From NCBI RefSeq assembly GCF_000321225.1, contig NW_004450380.1:2907397-2971396 (forward strand): a stretch of 64,000 bases of DNA, in the 5' to 3' direction. This document shows positions 34,188-46,155 of this stretch, in pieces. How positions within the stretch are numbered: the first letter of the stretch is position 1; each line of letters starts with the position of its first letter. The notes below the pieces were generated by a model. That model ran no database searches, was not told where the DNA came from, and worked only from the letters and a program-made list of their open reading frames with translations. The DNA is from Odobenus rosmarus divergens. Lineage: Eukaryota > Chordata > Mammalia > Carnivora > Odobenidae. A program made the position numbers and the translations under genes.

Positions 34188-34582
34188 TGTTACGAGCTGA
34201 ACTGTGTCACTCCAAAATTCCTATGTGAAAGCCCAAACCCCAGTACCTCAGATTACATATTTGGAGGTAAGACCTTTCAAGAGGTGATTAAGTTAAATAA
34301 GGCCCTTGGGGTGGGCCCTAATCCAACATGATTGCTGTACTAAAGAAGAGGAAATTTGGATACACAGGGAACCCAGGGCTGCATGTGGGCAGAGATGGGA
34401 CCATGTGAGGACAGGGAAAAGATGGCCGTCTTCAAGCCAACGGGAGAGTCCTCCCAAGAAATCGCACCTGCTGGCTCCCTGAACATGGACTTCCAGCCTC
34501 TAGAACTGACAGAAAAAAATTTCTGTTGTTAAGCCACCCAGGCTGTGGTATTTTGTTATGGAAGTCCAGGCAAACCAACACA
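34188..34582 (+). mobile_element. MaLR solo LTR (MST/MLT1-like)
   Basis: 395 bp starting TG and ending CA, with a 5-bp target duplication gccag at 34183-34187 and 34583-34587. Landmarks: gtgggccctaatccaacatg, agaagaggaaatttggatac, ggacttccagcctctagaac, tttctgttgttaagccaccc, tattttgttatgg. No internal region or second LTR adjoins it, so it is a solo LTR of a non-autonomous ERVL-related element. It has no coding capacity. Confidence 0.85.
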
Positions 34583-34808
34583 GCCAGGTGTGGCTGGAGT
34601 ACAATATGGTGGTGCTAACTGGAGATGCTAGCTTGGAGAACATGGTAGAGAAGGATTCACGAAACCAGAGATAGTGACTCTTCTATGTGAGACTTTGACA
34701 CAGAAGAATGGTCAATGAAATCTTGAAATCAATCGGTAAATCCCAAGAGACACAAGTACTTGATCCACAGAAGAGACTCTTACTCCAGCCCTGTTAAAAC
34801 CTCGTTCA

Positions 34809-35017
34809 GGGGCACCTGGGTGGCTCAGATGGTTAAGCGTCTGCCTTCGGCTCAAGTCATGATCCCAGAGTCCTGGGATCGAGTCCCGCATCGGGCTCCT
34901 GGCTCAGCGGGGAGCCTGCTTCTCCCTCTCCCTCTGCCTCTTCCCCTGCTCATGCTCTCTCACTCTCTGTATCTCTGTGTCTCAAAAGAATAAATAAAAT
35001 CTTAAAAAAAAAAAAAA
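34809..35017 (+). mobile_element. CAN-SINE
   Basis: Head ggcacctgggtggctcag, tail aataaataaaatctt and A run. Target duplication aaaacctcgttca / aaaacctcattca at 34796-34808 and 35018-35030, one mismatch. Confidence 0.96.
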
Positions 35018-35195
35018 TAAAACCTCATTCACACTTGTCTCAACAAGCCAACCTTGATTTGGCTCAAGAATTCCTCCTTAGCTTCTCAAAATGCCTGGCT
35101 TTCTGGAAAGACCCAAGTGTGACACACAGCTGGCTACTGAGGACTGCCTATAAGCTCCACCAGAGTTAGGACTCTGCTTTGTTTAGTCTGTTTCG

Positions 35196-35236
35196 TTCAC
35201 CTTCTTCCTCCTCCCCCTCTTCCTCTTCCTCCCCCC
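35196..35236. repeat. pyrimidine-rich simple repeat, left of gap
   Basis: CTT/CCT-type low-complexity sequence that runs directly into the unknown bases. Confidence 0.9.
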
Positions 35237-35707
35237 NNNNNNNNNNNNNNNNNNNNNNNNNNNNNNNNNNNNNNNNNNNNNNNNNNNNNNNNNNNNNNNN
35301 NNNNNNNNNNNNNNNNNNNNNNNNNNNNNNNNNNNNNNNNNNNNNNNNNNNNNNNNNNNNNNNNNNNNNNNNNNNNNNNNNNNNNNNNNNNNNNNNNNNN
35401 NNNNNNNNNNNNNNNNNNNNNNNNNNNNNNNNNNNNNNNNNNNNNNNNNNNNNNNNNNNNNNNNNNNNNNNNNNNNNNNNNNNNNNNNNNNNNNNNNNNN
35501 NNNNNNNNNNNNNNNNNNNNNNNNNNNNNNNNNNNNNNNNNNNNNNNNNNNNNNNNNNNNNNNNNNNNNNNNNNNNNNNNNNNNNNNNNNNNNNNNNNNN
35601 NNNNNNNNNNNNNNNNNNNNNNNNNNNNNNNNNNNNNNNNNNNNNNNNNNNNNNNNNNNNNNNNNNNNNNNNNNNNNNNNNNNNNNNNNNNNNNNNNNNN
35701 NNNNNNN
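35237..35707. other. assembly gap
   Basis: 471 N bases. The open frames drawn across this gap at 35179-35980 are artefacts of unknown bases and simple sequence. Confidence 0.99.
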
Positions 35708-35780
35708 CTCCACCCCCTCCTCCCCCTCCTCTTCCCTCCTTTCCTCCCTCCTCCTCCTCCCTCCTCCTCTTCCTCCTGTT
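35708..35780. repeat. pyrimidine-rich simple repeat, right of gap
   Basis: C- and T-rich (CTC/CCT units), on the same strand as the tract left of the gap, so the gap most likely hides one long polypyrimidine repeat. Confidence 0.9.
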
Positions 35781-35784
35781 TCCT

Positions 35785-37180
35785 TTGTTGGATTTCTAGA
35801 CTCTGAAGTAAAAGAGCCTTTGGGAACTGAATTAAAAGACCTGATATTAAAAAGTTTAAATGAAAACTGCTTGGGCCTTGATGGACTAGTTTGCCTGCTG
35901 TGGGGCAGGCGGTCACCCCCCAGTGTCCAGACAGGGGCTGTGGCTAAGAAACCAGTCTTCAAAAATTGGTAGCAAAGCAAAAGAGGCTCTGGCCAGGTCC
36001 ATCAGGTAACTCAGTATTTTACACAAACGCACAGCTCAAAATCTTGGACAGGGGTTTGACCAAAGAGACTTGAATGGGAAATTACAATGTGGAAAACAAT
36101 GATTAAGTGGCCAAACGATTACTGTCCACATCCACGGGCAGAGAATAAAACATTTGTTCCCCACTCACTGGGGGAGACAGTTCTGTAAATCTCACCACAG
36201 AAAACAGGTGGCCAGCAAAGGAAATGACCAGAACATTGCACGGAGTGTGGGCACTCAAGTTCCCTCCTGGGTAGAGACCTGGCTCCGGTGTGTCCTCTGA
36301 GTCCCACGCTGTGAGTGCGGCAGAGAAAAGTTCCACCCTAGACACCCCAGCCAAGGACCCTGCCTTTTAGGCGTGAGCTTCAGTGACGGGTACACGGACA
36401 TAAGCATCATCACAGGGCAACCTGACCACATCTGTGGGGAGCAGGGATGCGGGTTGGGCACAGGCAGGCCCAGGTAAGTGCCCGGTGAGTGATAGTGACC
36501 AGCGCTCTGCCAGGCCCGCACGGCACCTGCACACCCCGCTGGGCCCTGGATCACCATGTTATATTGATCGATGACAAAAACACACAAAAGAGCAACTGTA
36601 GGTCTTCAGAAGAGAAGCCGGCTTGAAAACAGCAGTGGTGGGTACTGCTGTGATAGAACCTTGCATTTTATCAACCTATCTGCGAAAGCTTTGGGGCGGG
36701 GGGAACGTTCAAGAATGGCTGGCAAAATGAAAATGGCAGGGCTGTTGTGTGACCCCTGGCGATCTCGGAGTCCCAAACACCTGGCTGGGAAACAGGTCAC
36801 ACGCACAGACTCCCAGAGCCTTCCACTCCCGCTCCGCCACCATGGCTGCCAGCAAGGCACCGGACTCCACGTGAGCGGAGAGCATGCTTTTCAATCCACA
36901 AGGGGGAGTCACACCGCTCCCCAGTCTCTGATCCCACACACGCTTGGAGCCCCTTCGCGGTTCATGTTCTGCTCTTCCCAGGACACTCACAAAAATGTCC
37001 TTCCCTCTACCACAAAACACTATGTTGTTGGTCAATACCACCAAATCTCATCCTGTAAGAGCAGGCTTTGGTCAAGGAAAAGGGGAAGACCCCTATATAT
37101 TTTGAAATGAATTCAGATCAGATATAATCAACATCATGTCACCCGTTCTCAGTGCTTCTGAGGAAAGTGACAGCTTGGTG
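35785..37180. other. intronic sequence, no recognised element
   Basis: The 179-codon frame at 36571-37110 shows no recognised similarity and overlaps equally long frames on the other strand. Confidence 0.45.
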
Positions 37181-37184
37181 GATG

Positions 37185-37945
37185 GCGGATACAATTTGGG
37201 GGTTGCTATCTCCAGTTAAAATGAATGTACATTTTGATGCAGTGAGTTAGCATTTAGGAATTTATCACATGGATTTGCCCTATGGAGTCGGTCCTATCAG
37301 CACACAAAGATTCAACTATGTGGATGTTAATGGCAGTATTTCTTGATAGAGTAAACAGAAATGGAAATAGGGGTTAGTCTACAAATTATGGTACATTCCT
37401 AAGATGAAATTCTATAGACCTGTTAAAAAGAAAGGTGGATATTCAGGAGCTGATCTGGACTGATGTCCACGCTTTGTAGTAAAATGAAAACAGCCAGTTC
37501 CAGAACAGGGGATTTTCTTCTCTCTGCCCACTCAGTAGACTTCTTGGCTTCTCCTTCCCTTCTCCCTTCCTCACCCACCACCTCACCAGACACATCTAGC
37601 AGATGCAGACTGGAACTGAGTCTCTCCACAAGAAAGAGATGAGGGGAGACAGACAGGAAAGGGAGAAAAAGGGAAGAGCCTGAGTGAGTTTTGAGGGGAG
37701 AAGTGAGACAGAGGGAAAACAAGAGTCTCTGAGCACATGAGAACCACTGGGGAAAAGAGAGGAGAAGAACTGGGGCTTGAAAAAATTAGGCAAGTGTGTT
37801 ACAAACGGAAGTTTATGTACACACACTGAAAACTTCAGGAAAGAAACTTAACCATGGTTATCTTTAGGGAGTGGAACAGGAGTTTGAAAGATGAGGGTAA
37901 TTTTTATTTGTGTTCTTTAGGAAAGTCCTTTCCCAGAAGTCTATG
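37185..37945 (+). mobile_element. old L1 LINE 3' region, interrupted
   Basis: Landmarks include tgatgcagtgagttagcatt with taggaatttatcac, gcacacaaagattcaactat, acaaattatggtacattcct, then after a purine-rich unrelated block (about 37520-37780) aaccatggttatctttaggg. Diverged L1ME/L1MC type. Confidence 0.5.
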
Positions 37946-37949
37946 CTAT

Positions 37950-38500
37950 TCTTAAACCAAAAGTTAAGTTGCCAGAACACATGTGGATACACCAAAAGTC
38001 CTCCTCAAGGACTTAACAAGCCTCTGTATCTCTAGATCTTTCTTTGGGTCCTAAAGAAATTCAACTCTGATTTTATATTCAACATAATTTAAATTCTAAG
38101 TTCAAAACTATATTCGCTTTGTTTTTATATTTCTTTCTATTTTTACACAAATGTGTAGCAGACACCAGTGATATTAGGGTCCAGAGTTTCAAGGGCTGGT
38201 TGGCTGATACTGCCATAATCCTTCATGCCTTCTTCAACAGGAAAACTTTGCTTCCCAAGCTCTAAATTACCACTGGCAAACGAACTTTTGCAACTCAATT
38301 CATCTTGTGGTTAAGATTATTTAATTACATTTTTTAATGAAAATTTATGAAATACCTTTAAACTGCTTTCTTTCTGCTTAATGTTCAAAGTGCTACAGGA
38401 CAGATGACCGTGCATATATAATCACAGATGCTCTCAGAAGAAACAGTATGAGCTAAAGATGATAAATTTTGTTGTGTGTGAATTAATGCCAACCTACTTT
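37950..38500. other. AT-rich intronic sequence, no recognised element
   Basis: Nothing recognised. Confidence 0.45.
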
Positions 38501-38513
38501 ATGAAACAAAGAT

Positions 38514-38714
38514 TTTTTTTTGAAGATTTAATTTATTTATTTGAGAGAGATAAAGAGAGAGAGAGAGAAAGCACGAGCAGGGGGAGAACAGCAGGCAGAG
38601 GGAGCAGACTCCCCGTTGAGCAGGGAGCCTGACGCAGGGCTCGATCCCAGGACCCCGGGATCATGACCTGAGCTGAAGGCAGACGCTTAACTGACTGAGC
38701 CACCCAGGCACCCC
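38514..38714 (-). mobile_element. CAN-SINE
   Basis: Reverse-oriented. Perfect 13-bp target duplication atgaaacaaagat at 38501-38513 and 38715-38727. Confidence 0.97.
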
Positions 38715-38727
38715 ATGAAACAAAGAT

Positions 38728-41139
38728 CTTAATACTGTTTTGCGTCATAAAAGGAACTTACTTCTATCAAGTCAAAATAAATGACGGCAGCAAGAAGGGA
38801 GCCGAGAGCAATGCGGTGATTTGGATAAAACCAGAATGTGGACACCTTCTCCTTTAAAGTCAGTAGTTAAGATTTAGCCCAGGTGAGGAGGGAGAACATC
38901 ATCCCCAGAGTCTTGACCTCAATCTAGGTGTTGCAAACAGTGTATTAACATTGTAAAACTGTTAGAGCAGGTGGCAGTCCCGTCACCTCTCAGTAACTCA
39001 TGCCAAGCTAACTGCCCACATTCTTGGCTAAAGGGGACCCGAGGGCCCACTTGCGCATCTGCAGGGAGACCGAGTCAGTGGCTGGCGGCCCACAGGCTCA
39101 CACACATGTGGGGGGCAGAAACCGCCACCAACTCTCGGATTCCTGCCTCCGGATTGTTAAAGGGCTTGTAGAGCACCTGACCCATTTGTTCCTTGTTTTC
39201 ACTTTTGCTGAGCTAACGGGAAGAAAGGCCAAGTACGCCAGCATCCCCCTCACTGCTCCGTCAGCACTGGGTTACTTCCCCTACAATAAATACTGCTGCA
39301 AGTAAACCGGTCAGAACCCACTGGTTTGAAGTGGATCGATCAATGAAGACGGGATTTCTGGAAACATAGACCACTGCACAGCTACTTCTTAACAAGCTCT
39401 GGGGAAGAGAAACTGAGGGAGGCTAGGAAATCTGTCACCCGGCGTAAGCACAGAGTGTGATCTGCCAAACACCAGGAAAATATAACCAGATGTATTCCAA
39501 ACAACATGGAGTCCATTCTTGTGGATGTGGCCTCACGAGAAAGGCCTCTCTGTTTGACTCAAGTCAGTTAATTAAGGGGTAAATTAGTCCTTCAGAGAAG
39601 CCATGATAGGTGTGGGGAGAGGATTCAAAATTGTGTGCAGAAGCAGCACCATCGAGGTGGGGGACCAGTGTCGAGTGTCTGTGCTCAGAGAAGCCGGAGG
39701 GCAGCCTGGGGGCGGGGGATGGGTGCAGGTCCAGCGCTAGCCAGAGTGTGGGGCAAGGGGCTTCGGGGGCACCTGCAGGAAGGAAGGTCTGCCCAGCCTG
39801 CGTCTCCCGGCCTCAGTCCATCCGCTCAGCCCGTGGTTTGGCTTCCCGAGACCCAGCCCTGGGGTTCAGAGAGGTGACACCAACGGTCCCAACCCGCCTC
39901 TCATTGCAACACCTAGGCTCAGAGAACGAAGCCTTATCTCTTTGTGCTCGGTTCATATTTTCTGAAAACCCACAAGATTCATCATCCCAAGCAGACATTT
40001 GATGCTCATGGGAAAGTCTACAGTCTCAGCCCTGAAGGTAATCGCCTGCAAGTTTGATGTGAGCTGACTCACAGTCTGGATTCCAGAGTTGTTCGACCGC
40101 AAGCAGGGGAAGGAGCCACCTTCAGAAGCTCTGAAAACACCCTCAGGTCACCCTGGGGCCCGGGGCCGTGGCTGGTCTGTGCACCCTTGCTGCCCACCCT
40201 CCTTCGCTTAGAGCCCCTCCCCTGCCTGTTGCCCCCCACGGGGGAGGCTGGGAGCTGGACTGTCCCTCTGCTTGGCCCCTCAGGGCGGACACTGTGTTTG
40301 CCTGGCCTTCAGTGCCACCCAGAATGGCGCCCCCACTCTCAGGGACCTCCCCCGCCCCCGGCCCCCCAGGCTTCAGGGCGCCTTCCCAACGGTGAGGGAC
40401 CTTGTCCTGTGTTCGAGATGGTTGCTCCCACCTCAGCTGACGGTATGAATGACGCCACGCCCTCCCCCCCGGACTGATCTGCCTCTACTTCCAAACTCAC
40501 GTTCTCGGCCCTCCGCAAACGGGGTCCCGCACCCACCAGCACCAGACTTCAGCGCTGCCAAAGCTCCTGTGAGTTACAAAGGCATCAGGGGACAACACAC
40601 CCCTGGTCTGAAGGAGCTGCGGACAGTCAAGAAACAACTAAGTAGCAACTGCTCCTTCACCTGACTCCCTGACACTTCTGAGCACCGAGGTCTCCCTGCT
40701 CTCCTGCGTGGGTCAGAAGGCGGTTATGGGGTCACTTGATTCCAGTGAAGCACCCCAGGAACCATAAAGCCCTGACAAACGTTAGAGACCACCATCAGTC
40801 AGCCAGACCAAGGGCCCCAGAGGCAAATGACACAGCCCCCACCCCGGCCAAGCTGGGGCCGAGCCCTGGGCCCCCGCGGCTGCCCCCCCGCCCCCGCACT
40901 CTGCCTCTGCCCCGTTGCCGCAAGCAGCATACAACACTGGAATCCCCGACTCCACAGAGACAGCATCTCATCAGTCTCCGCACCCCCACAGGGCCTGACA
41001 CGTGCGACAGGAGCCTCAGGAACAACGAACAAAATGGGGACACGCAATAAAGTGGCCATCGGAGTGACTTCAGGATGTCAGTCTTCCAGCCCAGAGAAGA
41101 CACTGCAGCCTCGACTCTGGCCCTCTCCCGGACACTCAC
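38728..41139. other. intronic sequence near exon 11, partly GC-rich
   Basis: GC-rich with scattered CpG at 39600-39800 and 40140-40560. No repeat recognised. Long overlapping frames on both strands (for example 40827-41324 plus and 40795-41205 minus) reflect GC content; the first runs antisense over exon 11. Confidence 0.5.
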
Positions 41140-41314
41140 CTGTATGGCTCCATGGTCCGGATCCCGTAGAACAAGGCCTCCTCCAGCAGACCGAGGTTGA
41201 TGCACGCATCCATAGCACAGTCGAGCACCTTCAGCTGGTAGATGTTGATATCGGGAAGGCGTTCAGCGTTGCTGCTGATGATCGTCTGGCACATGGCCAG
41301 CACCTGTTCCCACT
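41140..41314 (-). CDS. SMYD3: SMYD3 coding exon 11 (TPR-like C-terminal domain)
   Basis: SMYD3 is a SET/MYND lysine methyltransferase; histone H3/H4 lysines and the kinase MAP3K2 are described substrates. This 175-nt exon completes a split Lys codon (A from exon 10 plus AG here), then encodes 57 residues beginning WEQVLAMCQTII, continuing ERLPDINIYQLKVLDCAMD and ending RTMEPY, then AG of a split Arg codon. That corresponds to about residues 301-359 of human SMYD3, the first helical repeats of the C-terminal TPR-like domain that packs against the SET domain. The acceptor AG is at 41316-41315 and the donor GT at 41139-41138 (consensus GTGAGT). The pyrimidine tract is poor. Against the human protein as I remember it there are three substitutions (Ala to Thr in MCQ-T-II, Ser to Ala in SN-A-ER, Thr to Ile in YG-I-RT). 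The reading frame is intact with no stop, and splice phases match the neighbouring exon. Confidence 0.97.
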
Positions 41315-41329
41315 CTGTTATTAACCTTA

Positions 41330-42005
41330 GTTAAGGATTCATTGTCTTCACCAAGAAAACAAGTAATATGAGATTCTCTACAAAGCTGAAGAGCTCCCAG
41401 GCACAGGAGGGAAGGAAGAGCCCATTATTTTACACAGATGAGCTGCCTGAAAACATACTTGAGAAACAAAAACGGTTAAGTGGCATCTCAAAGAAGCAAA
41501 TTCTGTTTACATCAACAAACCATCTTCCAACCAAGCCTGTACTTTGGGGGATCGGGATTTCCAAAGAACTCTTCTTTCTTCGTACTCCTGTATGGATTCT
41601 TTTTAAAGCCAGCCATGAAATAATGCAGCTGTGTATTAAGCTCAACTACCAATTCAGTTAGTTCAGTTTAAATTATGTACTGTGTTAGCTTCTGTTACAA
41701 AACAGATCTAAAATGGAAGAAACTTCAGACGGATTCCATTTTAAGAAGGAGGAGCTCATTTTTTGCCTCTATGTCATCTGAACCTCGGGCACACAGGAAG
41801 CCAAGTACATGACCTACAGGCACAAACGAAGGAAGCAACTTGAAGAAATACATCTCCACTGGGTCTCATTGAAGTTTTTTTTATTATAAAACAAAAGGGA
41901 TCCAAGCCTGTACTTAACAACAACAACAAAAAAGATATTCTTATTTTGAACCTCCAAAGTAAAAGATAATATTAAGAACAGGGCTCATGCACATAAACTG
42001 CAGGT
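41330..42005. other. intron 10 sequence, no recognised element
   Basis: Nothing recognised apart from a short T-rich run near 41876. Confidence 0.45.
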
Positions 42006-42021
42006 TTAAAAAGGGCAGAGA

Positions 42022-42220
42022 GGGGCACCTGGGTGGCAGGGCTGGTTAAGTGTCTGAGTCTGGACTTGGGCTCAGGTCATGACCTCAGGGTCATGAGATC
42101 GAGCCCCTTGACAGGCTCTGGGCTCTGCGCTCAGCATTGAGTCTGCTGGAGATTCTCTTTCTCCCTCTGCCCCATCCCCCTGCTCTGTCTCTGTCAAATA
42201 AACCTCTAAAAAAAAAAATT
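42022..42220 (+). mobile_element. CAN-SINE, older subfamily
   Basis: Head ggggcacctgggtggcaggg, variant body (gtgtctgagtctggacttgg), tail aaataaacctctaaaa. Target duplication aaaaagggcagaga / aaaaaggacagaga at 42008-42021 and 42221-42234, one mismatch. Confidence 0.94.
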
Positions 42221-42323
42221 AAAAAGGACAGAGAGAAGACTCAATGCCCACTTATGAGCAACTCTGATTCACTATGAGTCCATAACTTCCTCTCGTGCAG
42301 CCTTGGTGTGATAGCCCTTTTTT

Positions 42324-42521
42324 ATTTTATTTTATTTTTTGAAGATTTCATTTATTTACTTGAGAGAGAGAGAGCACATGCAGGGGGGAGGGGCAGAGGG
42401 GGAGGGAGAAGCAGGCTCCCTGCTGAGCAGGGAGCCCAAAATGGGACTCGATCCCAGAACCCTGAGATCATGACCTGAGCTGAAGGCAGATGCTTCACCG
42501 ACTGAGCCACGCAGGCGCCCC
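42324..42521 (-). mobile_element. CAN-SINE
   Basis: Reverse-oriented; T-rich attttattttattttttg at the tail side. Target duplication gtgatagcccttttt / gtgatcacccttttt at 42308 and 42522. Confidence 0.95.
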
Positions 42522-42539
42522 GTGATCACCCTTTTTTAA

Positions 42540-44435
42540 AACTGCTAGTATTCCCTGCCCTCTTTGGGAGGCAGCCAGAGGCCTGAGGACGTACCATAGG
42601 GAGCGTGGAGCGTGCCCTGAATGCCCATGCACCCCCCCGCCCCCCCGCCACTAAACACCATGGAAGCACAGCTGCAGGCCAGAGTGCGGGCACCTGGGAT
42701 GCACACACTTCTCTTCCTGCGCTGCTGCTGGGGTTTTAGGTGTGGGGAGGTGCAGGCCCCCCCACACCCCCTTCAACCCACACAGCTCCACATCCTCCTG
42801 CTTTCAGGAGCCGTACTCCACTCGAGCGAAAGGGGTTGCAGATTTCAGATGCAGCAGAAATGGCAGAGCCTTTGGCTGGAGCTAAAGCTGGATTTCAATC
42901 TGAGCTACTTCTGTCATTGGTCAGATCTGAGGCTCTGAGAATGTCGCCGGAGCGCTTAAAGCCACGTGACCTCTCACGGCGACTAGGCATAAAGAAAACG
43001 GTCCAGTGGACTGAACGCCCATCTACCCACACCCCTCGCCACCATCAGCCCAGTCTCTTCAGCCCCACCCTGAATTGAGGGCAGGCTCCAGTGCCCCTTT
43101 ATCCCGCCTCCCCCCCCAACATCCACCCCTCCTAACCTCCCTGCAACCCGGTGGTGCTGCCTTCCAGAATGTTAGCAAACACTTGTAATAATCCAGTCAA
43201 GCCACCTGTAGGAGTGGGGACTAACGTCCTTATGAACCCTCATGGGAAATGCGAGTTTTTTTTCAGTGGGGGCCCCCTGGAAGCACAGCACCTTACCCCC
43301 AAGGCACGACTTCCTTGGTGAGATTTGCAAGCACCACAACGCACAGCTGAAGGCCTTTATTTCACACTTCTTGTATACTATCCTGTAATTTTAGGATGAG
43401 TCCTGTCTCTGAGGAGTTGACTCTGGTCTCAGGCGAGGTGCATTTATTGAAGAAAAGTGAGTCGGTGACTTCTTTTGTATTCATCTGACGTGTATGGATA
43501 AAGTGTGCCGAATGGATCCCCAGAGGTTGGGGGGAGCAGTATCTCAGGCAACACACTGATTTTGTAACAGATTGCCAGTCTAACCTCTGTGGTTTTTCAT
43601 TCCAGGATTAGATATTTGACGAACTATCAGGAGGAATGACTGTCTCTTACACAACGCTAGACATTTCTGTGGCAAGACTTTGCGCCTTATTTTAACGTTG
43701 TGCTGTTTGACCTCCATGACTATTCGCCCACTCATTTAATATATGCTCCAACTCATTTGAAAGAGGTTTTAGGTGACAAGCCTTAGAAATAAAAACCAGA
43801 TGTGATATTCTGCAGCCACTGATAGGAATACATCTACTTTATCCCCCGCAAGCTGGAAGGGACCGCATGCCAATTTTCCTTCACAACCCTGGCAACTGTC
43901 TGCTGGCAAACAAGGCAACCCTCTCCTATAAAACACACCAGTGAGCAAAAAAATTGAGTAATTTTAACTAAGAGGCTTTTCCCCCAAGCGGATGCTGACA
44001 CTGTATTTGCTCAAAAATGTAGTCCCTGGTATTTGTTTGGTGTTGCATACAAGTCATTCTGTTCCAGGGAGGAGCTGAGCTCTAGCTGGAAGCGGGGGTG
44101 GAGAACCTCCCCGAAGCAGACAGAATGATAACCTCCTCTGTGGAAACTTCTTTCACCTCCCAGAGTTGACCACTGTGCCTCTGATGCCCCTCAAGTATGT
44201 ATGTACCAAAGCAGGTGTGAGAGTTGTGAGGGCAGGGTTGTGTGCACCAGAAGGTGGGCTGCAACCGGCAGATCACTTGGCACAGAGTCCTTTTTCCGTG
44301 AAGCCTTGTCCCGCTGAGACCCGACTGTGGCTGGGTCATCCAGGGCCCCAATTCCATGGCAGGGGAGCAGAGAGAACGATCCTACTTCTCTGCAGTAAGA
44401 ACAGTTTTTTTGAGCCCAAGAAGGGCCCCCTCTTC
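42540..44435. other. intron 10 sequence, no recognised element
   Basis: C-rich near 42630-42780. Nothing else recognised. Confidence 0.45.
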
Positions 44436-44439
44436 TTTC

Positions 44440-44720
44440 CAGATCTGACTGTTTTCCCAGTATCTCCCATCCTGCCTACAGACAGGGTTGCAAACTCCAT
44501 TTGGATCCTGGCTCCACTCCTCACAACTTATTTCAATTTTTCTAGATTCTTCTTAATATGCCCTACTCCCAAGTGGACCCAAAACTCTGGATATGATCAG
44601 ACTCACAGATCACCTTTCTCATTTCCTAGTCACCGTTAATGCAGCCCGAGATCACAGTAGCTTTTTGAGGGGTTATATCATCCTCTTAAACTTGATTAAA
44701 TTTTGCTGTGTACTGAAACC
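44440..44720 (-). repeat. L3/CR1-like LINE relic
   Basis: The plus strand reads cccaaaactctggatatgat with cagac, then taatgcagcccgagatcaca and gtagctttttgagg, the order seen in antisense CR1/L3 elements. A second, shorter copy of the type at 28140. Confidence 0.4.
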
Positions 44721-44724
44721 CTAA

Positions 44725-46155
44725 AATTGTTCCACATGTTCTGCTGGTAAGCTTGATGTCTACACACTTAAACTCTTTGACCCAAATAGAAGATTTTATA
44801 TATATTCTTGTTGAATTTCACCTTTTTAGATTCAGGCATCATTCAAGGCTTCGGGGATCTTGAGCTCTGGATTCTGTCATCCCAACCTCTGCCATTCCCT
44901 TGACCTATAACCATTGGGAATCTGAGGACCCTGTGCTCTGTATCTCCATTCAAGGCACAGAGTCAAAGGCAGTCAAAGTCAAGGTGGGGAACAGAGCACT
45001 CCAGAGTCACAGTGACCACAGGGGCATCATTTTCTCAGGAAAGCCATTCAAGCATTTAGAAAGCTGTCTGGCCATGCTAGCATCTAGCATCAATTTCTTG
45101 ACTGGTTTTAATTGAGCCTCTTCCCGAAATCCACATACAAACTTTACCAAAGAAATCCATGTCTCTGCAGACTCACTTGCTCTTGGTGAACTCATGCAGC
45201 CTCGGGCTGATCACAGCTCCCTTTTCCATTACTTTAGTAATCAGTTACAGATTCTTTACCAAACTTCAACAAGCAAAAAACAACCCCGTTCAGATTTCAG
45301 AAGATACTTCTTTCACCTTTAAAAACAAGAGCAATTTCTCCATTCTACCTCTCCTATTCTGTACCATTCTTTAAAAAACATTGTAGATAGAAACTTCATT
45401 TGTAGATGTTCTTATTGTTGGGGATCTAATTTCCCCAAGGCATCTGAAAGACCTTGCACGATCTTTTTCATCTACCTTGGTCTATTTCTTTTGGCCTTGG
45501 GGTTTCCCTTGGTCACGTTTTTTGCTCAAGTGAACTCCCCTACTGGAAGCAACCTCCCTCTCAGCCTCTGTCCATTCAAACCCTGTCCTTGATTTGGACT
45601 ACCACTTACCCAGTACAACATCAGTGTGGCCTCCCCAGATGACCTCCAGCATAAGCTCTCTCTCCTTACTCTGAACTTTGACCCACTCATGGTCCTTAAC
45701 TATTTATGCCCAGAAAATTTACTGTGCAGCAACTCCCTCTGTCATGGTAGTCATGGTTGATTTAATATGAACTTCTAGATCTGAGAGTCAATGATACTAA
45801 CTTTTTAGGATTCTAAGTTATTCTTTCCTAGAGATGTAGGTTGTGGGAGGAAAGGAATACAGAAATCTGTTACCTAGTACATATAGAGACTACTACTTAC
45901 TGTCCTATTACTGGCCATGAGTTTTGGTTACTATCTAATGGTGGTGAGGTATTCATGCTGATCCTGCCATACTCTGCCCTAGCCATTACCCAAACTGTTG
46001 GCTGGGATTTGGGATGCAGCCTATGACCATGAAACAGAATGAAACTCACTGGCTCAGACAGAGGTCAAACCATGGACTTGACTTCATTAACGCCAAACTC
46101 CAACCAATAAAGAAGCAACAGTCCCAATGGTATGGCTCAATCCACAAGTAAAAGG
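44725..46155. other. intron 10 sequence, no confident element
   Basis: Around 45530-45670 there is weak resemblance to L2 ('gtgtggcctccccagatgac'), not firm enough to call. No exon signal. Confidence 0.4.

Larger units (their letters stand above)
1..41139 (-). other. SMYD3: SMYD3 intron 11 (partial)
   Basis: This is everything 3' of the exon 11 donor on the minus strand. The donor GT is at 41139-41138 (GTGAGT, a consensus 5' splice site). The final SMYD3 exon should encode the last 69 or so residues, with a run like KLQLHQGMF. I read the minus strand for that and did not find it, so the last exon is inferred to lie before position 1 and this intron exceeds 41 kb. The content is interspersed repeats and unassigned sequence, listed separately. 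No promoter or second gene is supported. Confidence 0.85.

Noticed and set aside
35179..35980. Open frames of 206-265 codons on both strands
   Set aside because: They span 471 unknown bases translated as X; the known ends are simple-sequence Pro/Ser or Gly/Arg runs.
40795..41324. 165-codon plus frame and 136-codon minus frame around exon 11
   Set aside because: The real coding phase of the minus strand here is the spliced SMYD3 exon. The plus frame is its antisense shadow, and the minus frame continues past the donor into the intron in another phase.
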